Origin: Streptomyces sp. RerS4
GTDB taxonomy: Bacteria > Actinomycetota > Actinomycetes > Streptomycetales > Streptomycetaceae
Length of the DNA stretch: 64,000 nt
Direction: 5' to 3'
Assembly: GCF_023515955.1 (NCBI RefSeq)
Contig: NZ_CP097322.1
Span: 6,558,501-6,622,500 of the forward strand
The stretch's first letter is position 1, and each line of letters begins with the position of its first letter. Below, piece by piece: positions 27,339-35,951 of this stretch. Position numbers and translations under genes: made by a program. The notes below the pieces were generated by a model. It ran no database searches. It was given only the letters and a program-made list of their open reading frames with translations, and was not told where the DNA came from.

Positions 27339-27368
27339 AGTGTGAGCGCTAACAATGTCGATAGGCAA
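27339..27368 (-). promoter_or_regulatory. araBA promoter with LacI-type operator
   Basis: On the minus strand TTGCCT (27368-27363), 18 bases, CACACT (27344-27339). The box GTGTGAGCGCTAACAA (27340-27355) covers the -10 and spacer. It matches the boxes before the importer operon, araD and GH127. Confidence 0.62.
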
Positions 27369-27566
27369 GGGGTGGGTGCGAGTCGTGCGTGAACTCGGCC
27401 GGCGCGGCGGGCTCCGTATACGTCGGACGTCCGGGTCGATCTGCCGTCGCTACGGCGCGGTGGAGGCTCCACCTGGGTCGTGGGGCGGGTGCGGCGCGAG
27501 CGGGCGGAGTCCCGCCGCGCTGTCGCCGCCCGACGCGGTAACGGAGAGGTAACGCGCGCAAGGGGG

Positions 27567-27596
27567 TTGAGTAACCGGCTTGTTAGCGCTCACAAT
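27567..27596 (+). promoter_or_regulatory. sugar-importer operon promoter with LacI-type operator
   Basis: TTGAGT (27567-27572), 18 bases, CACAAT (27591-27596). The operator TTGTTAGCGCTCACAA (27580-27595) overlaps the -10 box. The araD promoter has the same layout. The remaining bases between 27369 and 27566 show no gene. Confidence 0.68.
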
Positions 27597-27726
27597 GCGA
27601 CAGCGGCGCCCCCACTCCGCCGCGCCGGCCGTCACGCGCCGCCGAACTTCCGGTACACGTCTCGGGCCGAACCCCGGCCCCCGGTCGTGCCGCGCCTCCT
27701 CCGTACGCCCCGAAAGGACACTCGAC

Positions 27727-28725
27727 ATGGCTCGCAGAGCAGCTCTCGTCCTCACCGCCGCCCTTCTCGCCTCCTCGGCGCTGACCGCCTGCTCGACCAA
27801 GAGCCCCGCCCCCGGAGCCTCCACGGGAGCCAAGGCGGGCTCCGGCGGCACGATCACGCTCGGCTTCGCCCAGGTCGGCGCGGAGAGCGGTTGGCGTACC
27901 GCCAACACCAAGTCCGTCCAGGAGGCGGCGAAGAAGGCCGGCATCACGCTCAAGTTCTCCGACGCGCAGCAGAAGCAGGAGAACCAGATCAAGGCGATCC
28001 GCAACTTCATCCAGCAGAAGGTCGACGTCATCGCCTTCTCGCCGGTCGTGGAGTCCGGTTGGGACACGGTGCTGAAGGAGGCCAAGGACGCGGGCATCCC
28101 GGTGATCCTCACCGACCGCGCCGTGGACACGAAGGACACCACCCTCTACAAGTCCTTCCTCGGCTCGGACTTCGTCAAGGAGGGCAAGTCGGCGGGTGAG
28201 TGGCTGACCGGCGCGTACGCGAACGAACAGGGCCCGGTCAACATCGTCGAGCTCCAGGGCACCACGGGCTCCGCACCCGCCAACGACCGCAAGGCCGGCT
28301 TCGCCGACGCCATCGGCGGCGACGGCAAGTTCAAGATCGTCGCCTCGCAGTCGGGCGACTTCACCCGCGCCAAGGGCAAGGAAGTCATGCAGGCGTTCCT
28401 GAAGTCCCAGAAGGACATCGACGTCCTCTACGCCCACAACGACGACATGGCCCTCGGAGCCATCCAGGCCATCGAGGAGTCCGGCAAGAAGCCCGGCACG
28501 GACATCAAGGTGATCTCGGTGGACGGCATCAAGGACGCCTTCGTCGCGATGACCGAGGGCAAGATCAACGTCGTGGTGGAGTGCAACCCGATGCTCGGGG
28601 AGCAGCTGATGGAGCTGACCAAGAAGGTCGCGGCAGGGGAGAGCGTGCCGGCCCGTGTCGAGACCCAGGAGGGTGTCTTCACGCAGGACAAGGCCGCGGC
28701 CGCGCTGCCGACCCGGACCTACTGA
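27727..28725 (+). CDS. sugar ABC importer, substrate-binding lipoprotein (YtfQ-like)
   Basis: A 332-residue family-2 (ribose/galactofuranose type) binding protein with a lipobox LTAC near residue 23. The mature protein opens with ITLGFAQVGAESGWRTAN, which resembles YtfQ. Set between araBA and galM-araD, its ligand is probably L-arabinose; the YtfQ likeness and the furanosidases nearby suggest the furanose form. The ATG follows AAAGGA. It is the first gene of a five-gene operon. Confidence 0.85.
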   Translation: MARRAALVLTAALLASSALTACSTKSPAPGASTGAKAGSGGTITLGFAQVGAESGWRTANTKSVQEAAKKAGITLKFSDAQQKQENQIKAIRNFIQQKVDVIAFSPVVESGWDTVLKEAKDAGIPVILTDRAVDTKDTTLYKSFLGSDFVKEGKSAGEWLTGAYANEQGPVNIVELQGTTGSAPANDRKAGFADAIGGDGKFKIVASQSGDFTRAKGKEVMQAFLKSQKDIDVLYAHNDDMALGAIQAIEESGKKPGTDIKVISVDGIKDAFVAMTEGKINVVVECNPMLGEQLMELTKKVAAGESVPARVETQEGVFTQDKAAAALPTRTY

Positions 28726-28807
28726 CGCGGCAGGTTCCGGTGCCGGCGCAGACCGGCCCGGTCCCTTTCGAGCCCGCTCCACCACCCCGCCCACGAGAGG
28801 AGGCCGG

Positions 28808-30367
28808 ATGGCATCCCCGTCCACCCCGCGGCCCACGGACGCCGGCGATCCGCGGCCGGTCCTGGAAGCCCAGGGCATCCGCAAGCAGTTCCCGGGCGTA
28901 CTCGCCCTCGACGGAGTCGCCCTGCGGCTCTTCCCCGGTGAGGTGCACGCCCTGATGGGCGAGAACGGCGCCGGCAAGTCCACCTTGATCAAGGTGCTCA
29001 CCGGTGTCCACCCCGCCGACGGCGGCACCATCCTGGTCGACGGCCGGGCCCACGCGTTCGCGGACCCCCTCCAGGCGCAGCAGGCCGGAATCAGCACCGT
29101 CTACCAGGAGGTCAACCTCTGCCCGAACATCTCGGTCGCCGAGAACATCCTCATCGGGCGCGAACCGCGCCGGTTCGGTCTCATCCACTGGTCCGCGATG
29201 CGGCAGCGGGCGGCGCGGCTGCTGACGGAACTGGACCTCGACCTGGACGTCACCGGTCTGCTCGGTTCGCACTCCCTGGCGGTGCAGCAACTGATCGCCA
29301 TCGTGCGGGCGGTGGACGTCTCGGCGAAGGTGCTCGTGCTGGACGAACCCACCTCCAGCCTGGATCGCGAGGAGGTCGCCCAGCTCTTCACCCTGGTACG
29401 CCGCCTGCGGGACCGCGGTGTGGCCATCCTGTTCGTCACGCACTTCCTCGACCAGGTATTCGACCTCTGTGACCGCGTCACCATCCTGCGCAACGGCCGC
29501 CTGGAGGGCGAGTACCCCATCGGCGAACTCACTCCGGTGACCCTCGTGCAGCGCATGATCGGCGGCGAACTGGCCACCCTCGACCAGCTGTCCGGCCGGG
29601 CCCAGGAGGAAGCGGCCGAACGGGCGGCCGGAGAGCCGTTCCTGCGGGCACGGCAACTGACCCGGCTCGGCTCGATCGAACCGTACGACCTCGACATCCA
29701 TGCCGGCGAGGTCATCGGACTGGCCGGGCTCCTGGGCTCGGGCCGCACCGAGGTGGCGCGCCTCCTGTTCGGCGCGGACAGCGCGGACGCCGGAGAGGTG
29801 AGCATCGAGGGCGAGAAGGTACTCCTGCGCACCCCCCGCCACGCCATCGCCCGGGGCATCGCGTTCTGCTCCGAGAACCGCAAGTCCGAGGGACTGGTGG
29901 GCGAACTCACGGTCCGGGAGAACATCATCCTCGCCCTGCAGGCCACCCGCGGCTGGACCAGGCCGCTGGCCCGCGCGAAACAGGACGAACTGGCACGGCA
30001 CTGGATCGAAGCCCTGGACATCCGTCCCGCCGACCCCGAAGCGCAGGTACGCCACCTCAGCGGAGGCAACCAGCAGAAAGTCCTCCTCGCGCGGTGGCTG
30101 CTGACCGCACCCCGGCTCCTGATCCTCGACGAACCCACCCGGGGCATCGACATCGGAGCCAAGGCGGAGATCCAGAAACTCGTGGCCCGCCTGGCGGGCG
30201 AAGGCACCGCCGTGCTGTTCATCTCGGCGGAACTCGAAGAGGTCCTGCGCCTGAGCCACCACATCGCCGTGCTCCGTGACCACCGCATGGTCGCCACCCT
30301 CAAGAACGACGAAAGCGTCACGCCCGAACGCATCCTCACGACCATCGCCACCGGAGCGGACTCATGA
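28808..30367 (+). CDS. sugar ABC importer, duplicated ATPase (AraG/RbsA/YtfR type)
   Basis: A 519-residue cytoplasmic ATPase with two ABC cassettes. The first has Walker A GENGAGKST and LVLDEPTSSLD. The second has the degenerate P-loop GLLGSGRTE, signature LSGGNQQK and LILDEPTRGID. One such protein drives a heterodimeric permease. AGGAGG precedes the ATG. Its stop overlaps the first permease start. Confidence 0.92.
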   Translation: MASPSTPRPTDAGDPRPVLEAQGIRKQFPGVLALDGVALRLFPGEVHALMGENGAGKSTLIKVLTGVHPADGGTILVDGRAHAFADPLQAQQAGISTVYQEVNLCPNISVAENILIGREPRRFGLIHWSAMRQRAARLLTELDLDLDVTGLLGSHSLAVQQLIAIVRAVDVSAKVLVLDEPTSSLDREEVAQLFTLVRRLRDRGVAILFVTHFLDQVFDLCDRVTILRNGRLEGEYPIGELTPVTLVQRMIGGELATLDQLSGRAQEEAAERAAGEPFLRARQLTRLGSIEPYDLDIHAGEVIGLAGLLGSGRTEVARLLFGADSADAGEVSIEGEKVLLRTPRHAIARGIAFCSENRKSEGLVGELTVRENIILALQATRGWTRPLARAKQDELARHWIEALDIRPADPEAQVRHLSGGNQQKVLLARWLLTAPRLLILDEPTRGIDIGAKAEIQKLVARLAGEGTAVLFISAELEEVLRLSHHIAVLRDHRMVATLKNDESVTPERILTTIATGADS

Positions 30368-31461
30368 CCACCCAGCCCGCCACGTCCGAGGCGGCCGGCG
30401 GAACCGCGAGACGACTGGCCGGCCACCGCCTGCTGTGGCCGGCGCTCATCCTGCTCGCCCTACTCCTCGGCAACCTCGTCTTCCAGCACGACTTCTTCTC
30501 CGTCCGGGTACGCGACGGCCACCTCTACGGCAGCCTCATCGACATCCTCCAGTTCGGGGCGCCCCTCATCCTGGTGGCGCTCGGCATGACCCTCGTCATC
30601 GCCACCCGCGGCATCGACCTCTCGGTGGGTTCCACCGTCGCCATCGCCGGCGCCCTCGCCTGCGCGCACATCTCCACCGCCGCGGATCCCGGCAGCGTCA
30701 CCACCATGCTCACGGCCGTCGCCCTCGCGCTCGGCGTCGCCCTCGTACTGGGCCTCGCCAACGGCTTCCTGGTGTCCGGACTGGGCGTGCAGCCCATCGT
30801 GGCCACCTTGATCCTCATGGTCGCGGGCCGAGGCGTGGCACAGCTGATCACCGACGGCCAGATCATCACGGTGACCAGCGCCCCCTACAAGATGATCGGC
30901 GGCGGCTACTGGCTGACCTTCCCGTTCGCCGTCCTCCTGGCGGCCGCCCTCGTCGCGCTCACCGCGTTCCTCACCCGCCGCAGCGCACTCGGCATGCTGA
31001 TCGAGTCCGTAGGCGGCAACCCCGCCGCCAGCCGCCTGGTCGGCATCCGCGCCGGCGGTCTGCTCGCCTTGGTCTACGTGTTCAGCGCGCTGTGCGCCGC
31101 CGTCGCCGGGCTGATGATCAGTTCCAACGTCTCCAGCGCCGACGGCAACAACGCGGGCCTGTGGATCGAACTCGACGCGATCCTCGCCGTCGTCGTCGGA
31201 GGCACCGCCCTGACCGGCGGACGCTTCTCCCTCGGCGGCACCGTGCTGGGCGCCCTGATCATCCAAACCCTGTCCACCACCGTCTACACCCTCGGCGTCC
31301 CGCCCGAGACCACCCTCGTCTTCAAGGCCTTCGTCGTCATCGTCGTCTGCCTCGTGCAGTCCCCGGTCTTCCGGGCCAAGGTCCTGCGCCGCCGCAGGAC
31401 CACCCCTCCCCGATCGCACACCGCGGCGGCCCCCGCCCAGCAGCAGGAGGTACGCGCATGA
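30364..31461 (+). CDS. sugar ABC importer permease 1 (YtfT-like)
   Basis: A 365-residue BPD_transp_2 permease with about nine to ten hydrophobic helices and the family segments TRGIDLSVGS and GGNPAASRLVGI. The ATG overlaps the ATPase stop. The charged, Pro/Arg-rich C-terminal tail (about 330-365) is cytoplasmic. With permease 2 it forms a heterodimer, unlike arabinose systems with a single AraH permease. Confidence 0.88.
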   Translation: MTTQPATSEAAGGTARRLAGHRLLWPALILLALLLGNLVFQHDFFSVRVRDGHLYGSLIDILQFGAPLILVALGMTLVIATRGIDLSVGSTVAIAGALACAHISTAADPGSVTTMLTAVALALGVALVLGLANGFLVSGLGVQPIVATLILMVAGRGVAQLITDGQIITVTSAPYKMIGGGYWLTFPFAVLLAAALVALTAFLTRRSALGMLIESVGGNPAASRLVGIRAGGLLALVYVFSALCAAVAGLMISSNVSSADGNNAGLWIELDAILAVVVGGTALTGGRFSLGGTVLGALIIQTLSTTVYTLGVPPETTLVFKAFVVIVVCLVQSPVFRAKVLRRRRTTPPRSHTAAAPAQQQEVRA

Positions 31462-32480
31462 GTACCGGCATCGCGAGCGCCGCCGCGCGACTCACCCGTC
31501 CCTTCGCGACCGTCTCCCCGCGCACCCGCACTCGCATCCCACTGATCGTCACGGCCGTCCTGCTGGCCGTCATGTTCAGCGTCGGATCGATGCGCTACGA
31601 GGGCTTCCTCTCCGCGCAGGTCGTGCTGAACCTGCTGATCGACAACGGATTCCTCCTGGTCGTCGCGGTCGGCGCGACCTTCGTCATCCTCACCGGCGGC
31701 ATCGATCTGTCCGTCGGCTCCATGGTGGCCCTGTCCACCATGCTCACCGCCTGGCTGGTCGAATCGCACGGATGGCCCCTGGCCACCGTCATTCCACTGG
31801 TCCTGCTGGTCGGCGCCGCGAGCGGGGCGCTCATGGGCTGGATCATCCACACCTTCGAGATCCAGCCGTTCATCGTCACGCTGGCCGGCATGTTCCTCGC
31901 CCGCGGGCTCTGCTACACGATCAGCACCGAATCCATCACGATCAGCGACCCCACCACGACGGGCATCGCGCAGACCCGGCTGTACGGCCCGGGGGGCCTG
32001 TTCGTCTCGATCCCGGTGGTCATCGCCCTGGCCGTGCTGGTGATCGCCTTCGTCGTACTGCACCACACGCGCTTCGGCCGCAACGTGTACGCGCTGGGCG
32101 GCAACGAGTCCTCCGCACGCCTGATGGGCCTTCCGGTGGGCTCCACCAAGATCGCCGTGTACGCCGTCAGCGGTCTGTGCTCCGCACTCGGCGGCCTGCT
32201 GCTGACCTTCTACATGCTCTCCGGCTACGCCCTCCACGCCATGGGCATGGAACTCGACGCGATCGCCGCCACCGTGATCGGCGGCACGCTGCTGACGGGC
32301 GGCTCCGGCTTCGTCCTGGGCACCGCCCTCGGCGTGCTCGTCCTCGGCATGATCCAGACGGTCGTCAACTTCCAGGGCACGCTCAGCTCCTGGTGGACCC
32401 GGATCGTCATCGGCGCCCTGCTGCTCGTGTTCATCGTGCTGCAACGCCTGATGAGCGGACGCCGCCCCGCCGCCGACTGA
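31458..32480 (+). CDS. sugar ABC importer permease 2 (YjfF-like)
   Basis: A 340-residue BPD_transp_2 permease. TGGIDLSVGSMVAL and LGGNESSARLMGLPV resemble YjfF, the second permease of the galactofuranose importer. The ATG overlaps the permease 1 stop (ATGA) with GGAGG upstream, so both subunits are made in equal amounts. Confidence 0.88.
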   Translation: MSTGIASAAARLTRPFATVSPRTRTRIPLIVTAVLLAVMFSVGSMRYEGFLSAQVVLNLLIDNGFLLVVAVGATFVILTGGIDLSVGSMVALSTMLTAWLVESHGWPLATVIPLVLLVGAASGALMGWIIHTFEIQPFIVTLAGMFLARGLCYTISTESITISDPTTTGIAQTRLYGPGGLFVSIPVVIALAVLVIAFVVLHHTRFGRNVYALGGNESSARLMGLPVGSTKIAVYAVSGLCSALGGLLLTFYMLSGYALHAMGMELDAIAATVIGGTLLTGGSGFVLGTALGVLVLGMIQTVVNFQGTLSSWWTRIVIGALLLVFIVLQRLMSGRRPAAD

Positions 32481-32533
32481 CTCCGAGCTTCCCGGCACGC
32501 CCTCCGACGGACCGACTTCCAGGGAACACCGCC

Positions 32534-33658
32534 ATGGAACACGCATATGAATCCACCCACCAGGCCGCCGAGCCCGCGCAGACCGCCGCCTGTCCGCGGG
32601 CGGGCCGTCCCCTGCGCCTGGCCGGTGAAGGAACGGGGGAGAGGTGGCGTTTCGGATTCCCCGGCCGGGCCCGCGCGGAGGTGAACACGCACGGCGCCCG
32701 CCTCCATTCCCTGACTCTGCCGGACCGCTGGGGCCACATCGCCGATGTGGTGCTCGCCGCCCGCGACCCCGCCGCCGTCGAGGGCCCCGCACGCTACTTC
32801 GGTGCCACGGTGGGCCGTTACGCCAACCGCATCGCGGGCGGCCGGCTCGTCGTCGACGGCGTCACCCACCGGCTCGCCACCCAGGAGACCGGGCACACGC
32901 TGCACGGCGGTCCCGACGGGTTCGACCAGCGCGTGTGGCGGTGCGAACCCTTCCACTCCGCGCACCGCACCGGTGTCCGCCTGTTCCTGCACAGCCCCGA
33001 CGGTGATCAGGGATTCCCCGGTGCCCTCGACGTCCGCGTCACCTACACGCTGGACCGGGACGACAACCTGACCCTGTCGTACCAGGCGGTCGCCGACGCG
33101 CCGACGATTCTCAACCTCACCAACCACGCCTACTGGAACCTCGAAGGAGAGGGGCGTGGAAACGTGCTGTCCCATCACCTCCAGGTAGAGGCCCCCCTCT
33201 ACACCCCCGTTGACGCCGAGCTGATCCCTGACGGCCCTCACCGCTCGGTCAGCGGCACGCCGTTCGACCTCCGCCGGCCCCGGCGGCTCTCCGACGTCCT
33301 GACCCATACGGACGCGCAACTGGCTCTCGCCGGCGGCGGCTTCGACCACAACTGGGTCCTCGACGGCGCCCGGCGAGCCACTCCTCGGAAAGCCGCCGTA
33401 CTGTACGCACCCGCATCCGGGCGCCGTATGGAGGTGCGCACCACGGAACCGGGCATCCAGGTCTACACCGCCCAAGGCCTGACCGGTGACATCACGGGCA
33501 AAGGTGGTGGGCCGTACCGTGCCTACGCGGGGGTCGCGCTGGAAACCCAGCACTTCCCGGACTCCCCGAACCGCCCCGACTACCCGACGGTCCTCCTGCG
33601 CCCGGGTGAGCTGTACCGGTCCACCACGATCCACAGTTTCACCACGGCCACCGCCTGA
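32534..33658 (+). CDS. galM: aldose 1-epimerase (mutarotase)
   Basis: A 374-residue GalM-family protein that interconverts alpha and beta anomers of aldoses. Signatures: FGATVGRYANRIAGG, HTLHGGPDGFDQRVW (catalytic His) and LNLTNHAYWNL, with the catalytic Glu in VALETQHFPDSPN. The N-terminal 35 residues are a variable extension. As the last gene of the importer operon it probably presents the right anomer or ring form of arabinose to AraA. Confidence 0.9.
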   Translation: MEHAYESTHQAAEPAQTAACPRAGRPLRLAGEGTGERWRFGFPGRARAEVNTHGARLHSLTLPDRWGHIADVVLAARDPAAVEGPARYFGATVGRYANRIAGGRLVVDGVTHRLATQETGHTLHGGPDGFDQRVWRCEPFHSAHRTGVRLFLHSPDGDQGFPGALDVRVTYTLDRDDNLTLSYQAVADAPTILNLTNHAYWNLEGEGRGNVLSHHLQVEAPLYTPVDAELIPDGPHRSVSGTPFDLRRPRRLSDVLTHTDAQLALAGGGFDHNWVLDGARRATPRKAAVLYAPASGRRMEVRTTEPGIQVYTAQGLTGDITGKGGGPYRAYAGVALETQHFPDSPNRPDYPTVLLRPGELYRSTTIHSFTTATA

Positions 33659-33695
33659 GAGGGGCGGCGGCGGCCGTGTCCACCGTCCGGGCAAC

Positions 33696-33732
33696 GCCAC
33701 CCCCGGGGAGAGGGAAGTCTCCGGGCGGTGGC
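33696..33732. terminator. imperfect hairpin between convergent galM and the LacI-family gene
   Basis: GCCACC (33696-33701) pairs with GGTGGC (33727-33732), with further GGAGA/TCTCC pairing inside. It lies 38 bases past the galM stop. Next to it GCGGTCATGCGCCG is duplicated in tandem (about 33730-33757), partly in the repressor 3' end. Confidence 0.45.
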
Positions 33733-33748
33733 GGTCATGCGCCGGCGG

Positions 33749-34825
33749 TCATGCGCCGGGGGGAGCGCTCCTGCGGGCCGTACTGGCGCGCACGATGAGC
33801 TCGGGCGCCACCACCAGGTGCGTCGACTCGTCGGTACGGCCTTCGATGTGGTCCAGGAGCAGTCCGATGCTGTCGCGGCCGATCGAGGCGAAGTCCTGAC
33901 GGATCGTCGTCAGCGGGGGTGGGAAGAACTCCGCCTCGGGGATGTCGTCGAAGCCGGCCACCGCCACGTCCTCCGGCGTGCGCAGGCCCGCTTCCCGCAG
34001 GGCCCTCAGGACACCGAGGGCCATCTGGTCGTTGGCGACGAACACCGCGGTGAGGCCCGCTGCCTGCCCTCGTGACGCCCGGACCCGACCCGCGAGCTGC
34101 TGACCGGCCTGGTATCCCGACAGCGGACTCCAGTCGCCGCGCAGCAGGGGTGGCACCTCGGCGCCGGCATCGCGCAGCGCTTCCTCCCACCCCTGCGTGC
34201 GGGCCTCGCTCTCCAGCCAGTCGGGAGGGCCCGCGACGTGCCACACGGTGGAGTGGCCCGAGGCGAGGAGATGTTCCGTGATCATGCGAGCGCCGAGGTT
34301 CTGGTCCAGCGACACCCCTGGCAGGTCCAGCGTGTGGCCGCCTTCCACGGTGACCACCGGGCACGGTGCTTCCAAGGCCGCCAGGGCCCTCACCGCGTCG
34401 CGCTGGGGAGTGACGGCGACGATCCCCTCCACGCCCCACCCCGCGAGGTGCTGCATGGCTTCGGCGAGGGCTGTCCGCGTGGCGGTCCGCAGCGTGACGG
34501 CGGACGTCAGGTACCCGCGGTCCCGAGCTGCCTCCTGCACTCCCGCCACGGTGCTGGCCGGCCCGTGCAGCGTGGTGTTCACCGCGATGACGCCGAGCGT
34601 GTGGGTCCGGCGAGTGGCCAGTGCACGGGCTGCCGAGTTGCGGCGGTACCCCAGCTGCTCGATGACCTGGGTCACCGCGGCCCGGGTCTTGGCGCTGACG
34701 TTCGGGTGGTCGCTGAGCACGCGTGAAACGGTCTGGTGGGACACGCCGGCGACGCGTGCGACGTCCGTCATCGTGGGCGCTCGCGAGACGTCTGGGAGCT
34801 GGGTCAACTCTCTTCCTTTCCTCAT
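33749..34825 (-). CDS. LacI-family repressor of the arabinose genes
   Basis: A 358-residue regulator: HTH TMTDVARVAGVSHQTVSRVLSD near the N-terminus, then a sugar-sensing domain ending FDDIPEAEFFPPPLTTIRQDF. It is the only regulator in the arabinose locus and lies between galM and araD, so it is the natural candidate to bind the TTGTTAGCGCTCACAA boxes, with arabinose or a derivative as inducer (inference). The ATG at 34825 has AAGG seven bases upstream; TTG at 34807, just after GGAAG, is an equally good or better start and gives 352 residues. Confidence 0.85.
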   Translation of the reverse strand: MRKGRELTQLPDVSRAPTMTDVARVAGVSHQTVSRVLSDHPNVSAKTRAAVTQVIEQLGYRRNSAARALATRRTHTLGVIAVNTTLHGPASTVAGVQEAARDRGYLTSAVTLRTATRTALAEAMQHLAGWGVEGIVAVTPQRDAVRALAALEAPCPVVTVEGGHTLDLPGVSLDQNLGARMITEHLLASGHSTVWHVAGPPDWLESEARTQGWEEALRDAGAEVPPLLRGDWSPLSGYQAGQQLAGRVRASRGQAAGLTAVFVANDQMALGVLRALREAGLRTPEDVAVAGFDDIPEAEFFPPPLTTIRQDFASIGRDSIGLLLDHIEGRTDESTHLVVAPELIVRASTARRSAPPGA

Positions 34826-34908
34826 CGAGCGGCCTTCCCTCACGGTACCGAACCGGCCGCGGCCCGCACACATCGCGGACCGGTCGGGAGATCGTCGGCC
34901 GGCTATCG

Positions 34909-34925
34909 ATGTTTGCGTTCACATT
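34909..34925. promoter_or_regulatory. degenerate LacI-type operator before the repressor gene
   Basis: ATGTTTGCGTTCACATT is a weakened version of the arabinose box, about 85 bases upstream of the repressor start, suggesting autoregulation. Confidence 0.4.
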
Positions 34926-34971
34926 ATGCAGCGCTGACGGCGCCTTGTGGGGAGGAATCTTCTCGTAGCTC

Positions 34972-35001
34972 TTGAGATTGTTGCTTGTTAGCGCTCACAA
35001 T
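34972..35001 (+). promoter_or_regulatory. araD promoter with LacI-type operator
   Basis: TTGAGA (34972-34977), 18 bases, CACAAT (34996-35001). The operator TTGTTAGCGCTCACAA (34985-35000) overlaps the -10 box and is identical over 16 bases to the box before the importer operon. Confidence 0.7.
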
Positions 35002-35044
35002 TTGATCGGACAGTCCAGCATGTCGGAGAGACGGTGAGAGCGTA

Positions 35045-35809
35045 GTGAGCGTGACCCTCCTCAAGGACCTCCGTCGCGAGGTCCTCGCGGCCAATCTGCG
35101 CATCCCGCAGGCCGGTCTGGCGACCCTCACCTGGGGAAACGTCAGCGGAGTGGACCGGGACGCCGGCGTCTTCGTCATCAAGCCGTCCGGGGTCTCCTAC
35201 GCCGACCTCACCGAGGAGGACCTGGTGGCGGTGGCGCTGGAGGACGGGCGGGTCGTCGACGGACACCTCAGGCCGTCCACCGACACCGAAACCCATCGGT
35301 GCCTCTACCGGGCCTTCCCCGCCATCGGCGGCGTGACCCACACGCACTCGACGCACGCCGTCGCCTTCGCCCAGGCCCGCCGCCCGATCCCCGTGCTCGG
35401 CACGACACACGCCGACACCTTCAACGGGCCCGTCCCCGTGACGGCGGACCTCACCGCCGAGCAGTGCGCGCGGGACTACGAGTACAACACCGGACAGGTG
35501 ATCGTCGCCCGGCTCGACGGCGATCCCCGCCGGGCCGACGAGGTCCCCGGAGCGCTCGTATCACGGCACGGCCCCTTCACCTGGGGCGCCACCGCGAAGG
35601 CCGCGCTGGAGAACGCCATCGTTTGCGAGGCCGTGGCGGAGATGGCGCTGCACACGCTGGCGCTGGGGTCCCGCCTCGGGGACACCTCCGAACCACCGAG
35701 GCATCTGCTGGAGCGGCACTTCACCCGCAAGCACGGACCGGACGCCTATTACGGCAACACCCCTCACCCCCGAGGCGCCCGAGGCGCCGGCCGCCTCGGC
35801 GACGCGTGA
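35045..35809 (+). CDS. araD: L-ribulose-5-phosphate 4-epimerase
   Basis: A 254-residue class II aldolase-fold enzyme that converts L-ribulose-5-phosphate to D-xylulose-5-phosphate, the last arabinose-specific step before the pentose-phosphate pathway. Features: the phosphate-site segment TWGNVSGVDRD, zinc ligands in GGVTHTHSTHA, and GPFTWGATAKAALENAIV. The C-terminal 10-15 residues are low-complexity. The GTG start with GAGAG upstream follows its own operator-controlled promoter. Confidence 0.93.
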   Translation: MSVTLLKDLRREVLAANLRIPQAGLATLTWGNVSGVDRDAGVFVIKPSGVSYADLTEEDLVAVALEDGRVVDGHLRPSTDTETHRCLYRAFPAIGGVTHTHSTHAVAFAQARRPIPVLGTTHADTFNGPVPVTADLTAEQCARDYEYNTGQVIVARLDGDPRRADEVPGALVSRHGPFTWGATAKAALENAIVCEAVAEMALHTLALGSRLGDTSEPPRHLLERHFTRKHGPDAYYGNTPHPRGARGAGRLGDA

Positions 35810-35860
35810 TCCGCACGGGCGCTCCGGCGGCCGTGCGCGTTCAGTGCCGCCGATGACAGC

Positions 35861-35904
35861 ATCGCGGCGGCTCCACCCGGTCTCCCGGGTGGAGCCGCCG
35901 CGAT
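35861..35904. terminator. 20-bp perfect hairpin between convergent araD and bglC
   Basis: Arms 35861-35880 and 35885-35904 are fully complementary around a TCTC loop. It lies about 50 bases from each stop codon, a clear bidirectional terminator. Confidence 0.85.
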
Positions 35905-35951
35905 ATCCACCGACGGAACCCGTCCACCGCGGATCGGCCGGCTTCCCCGGG

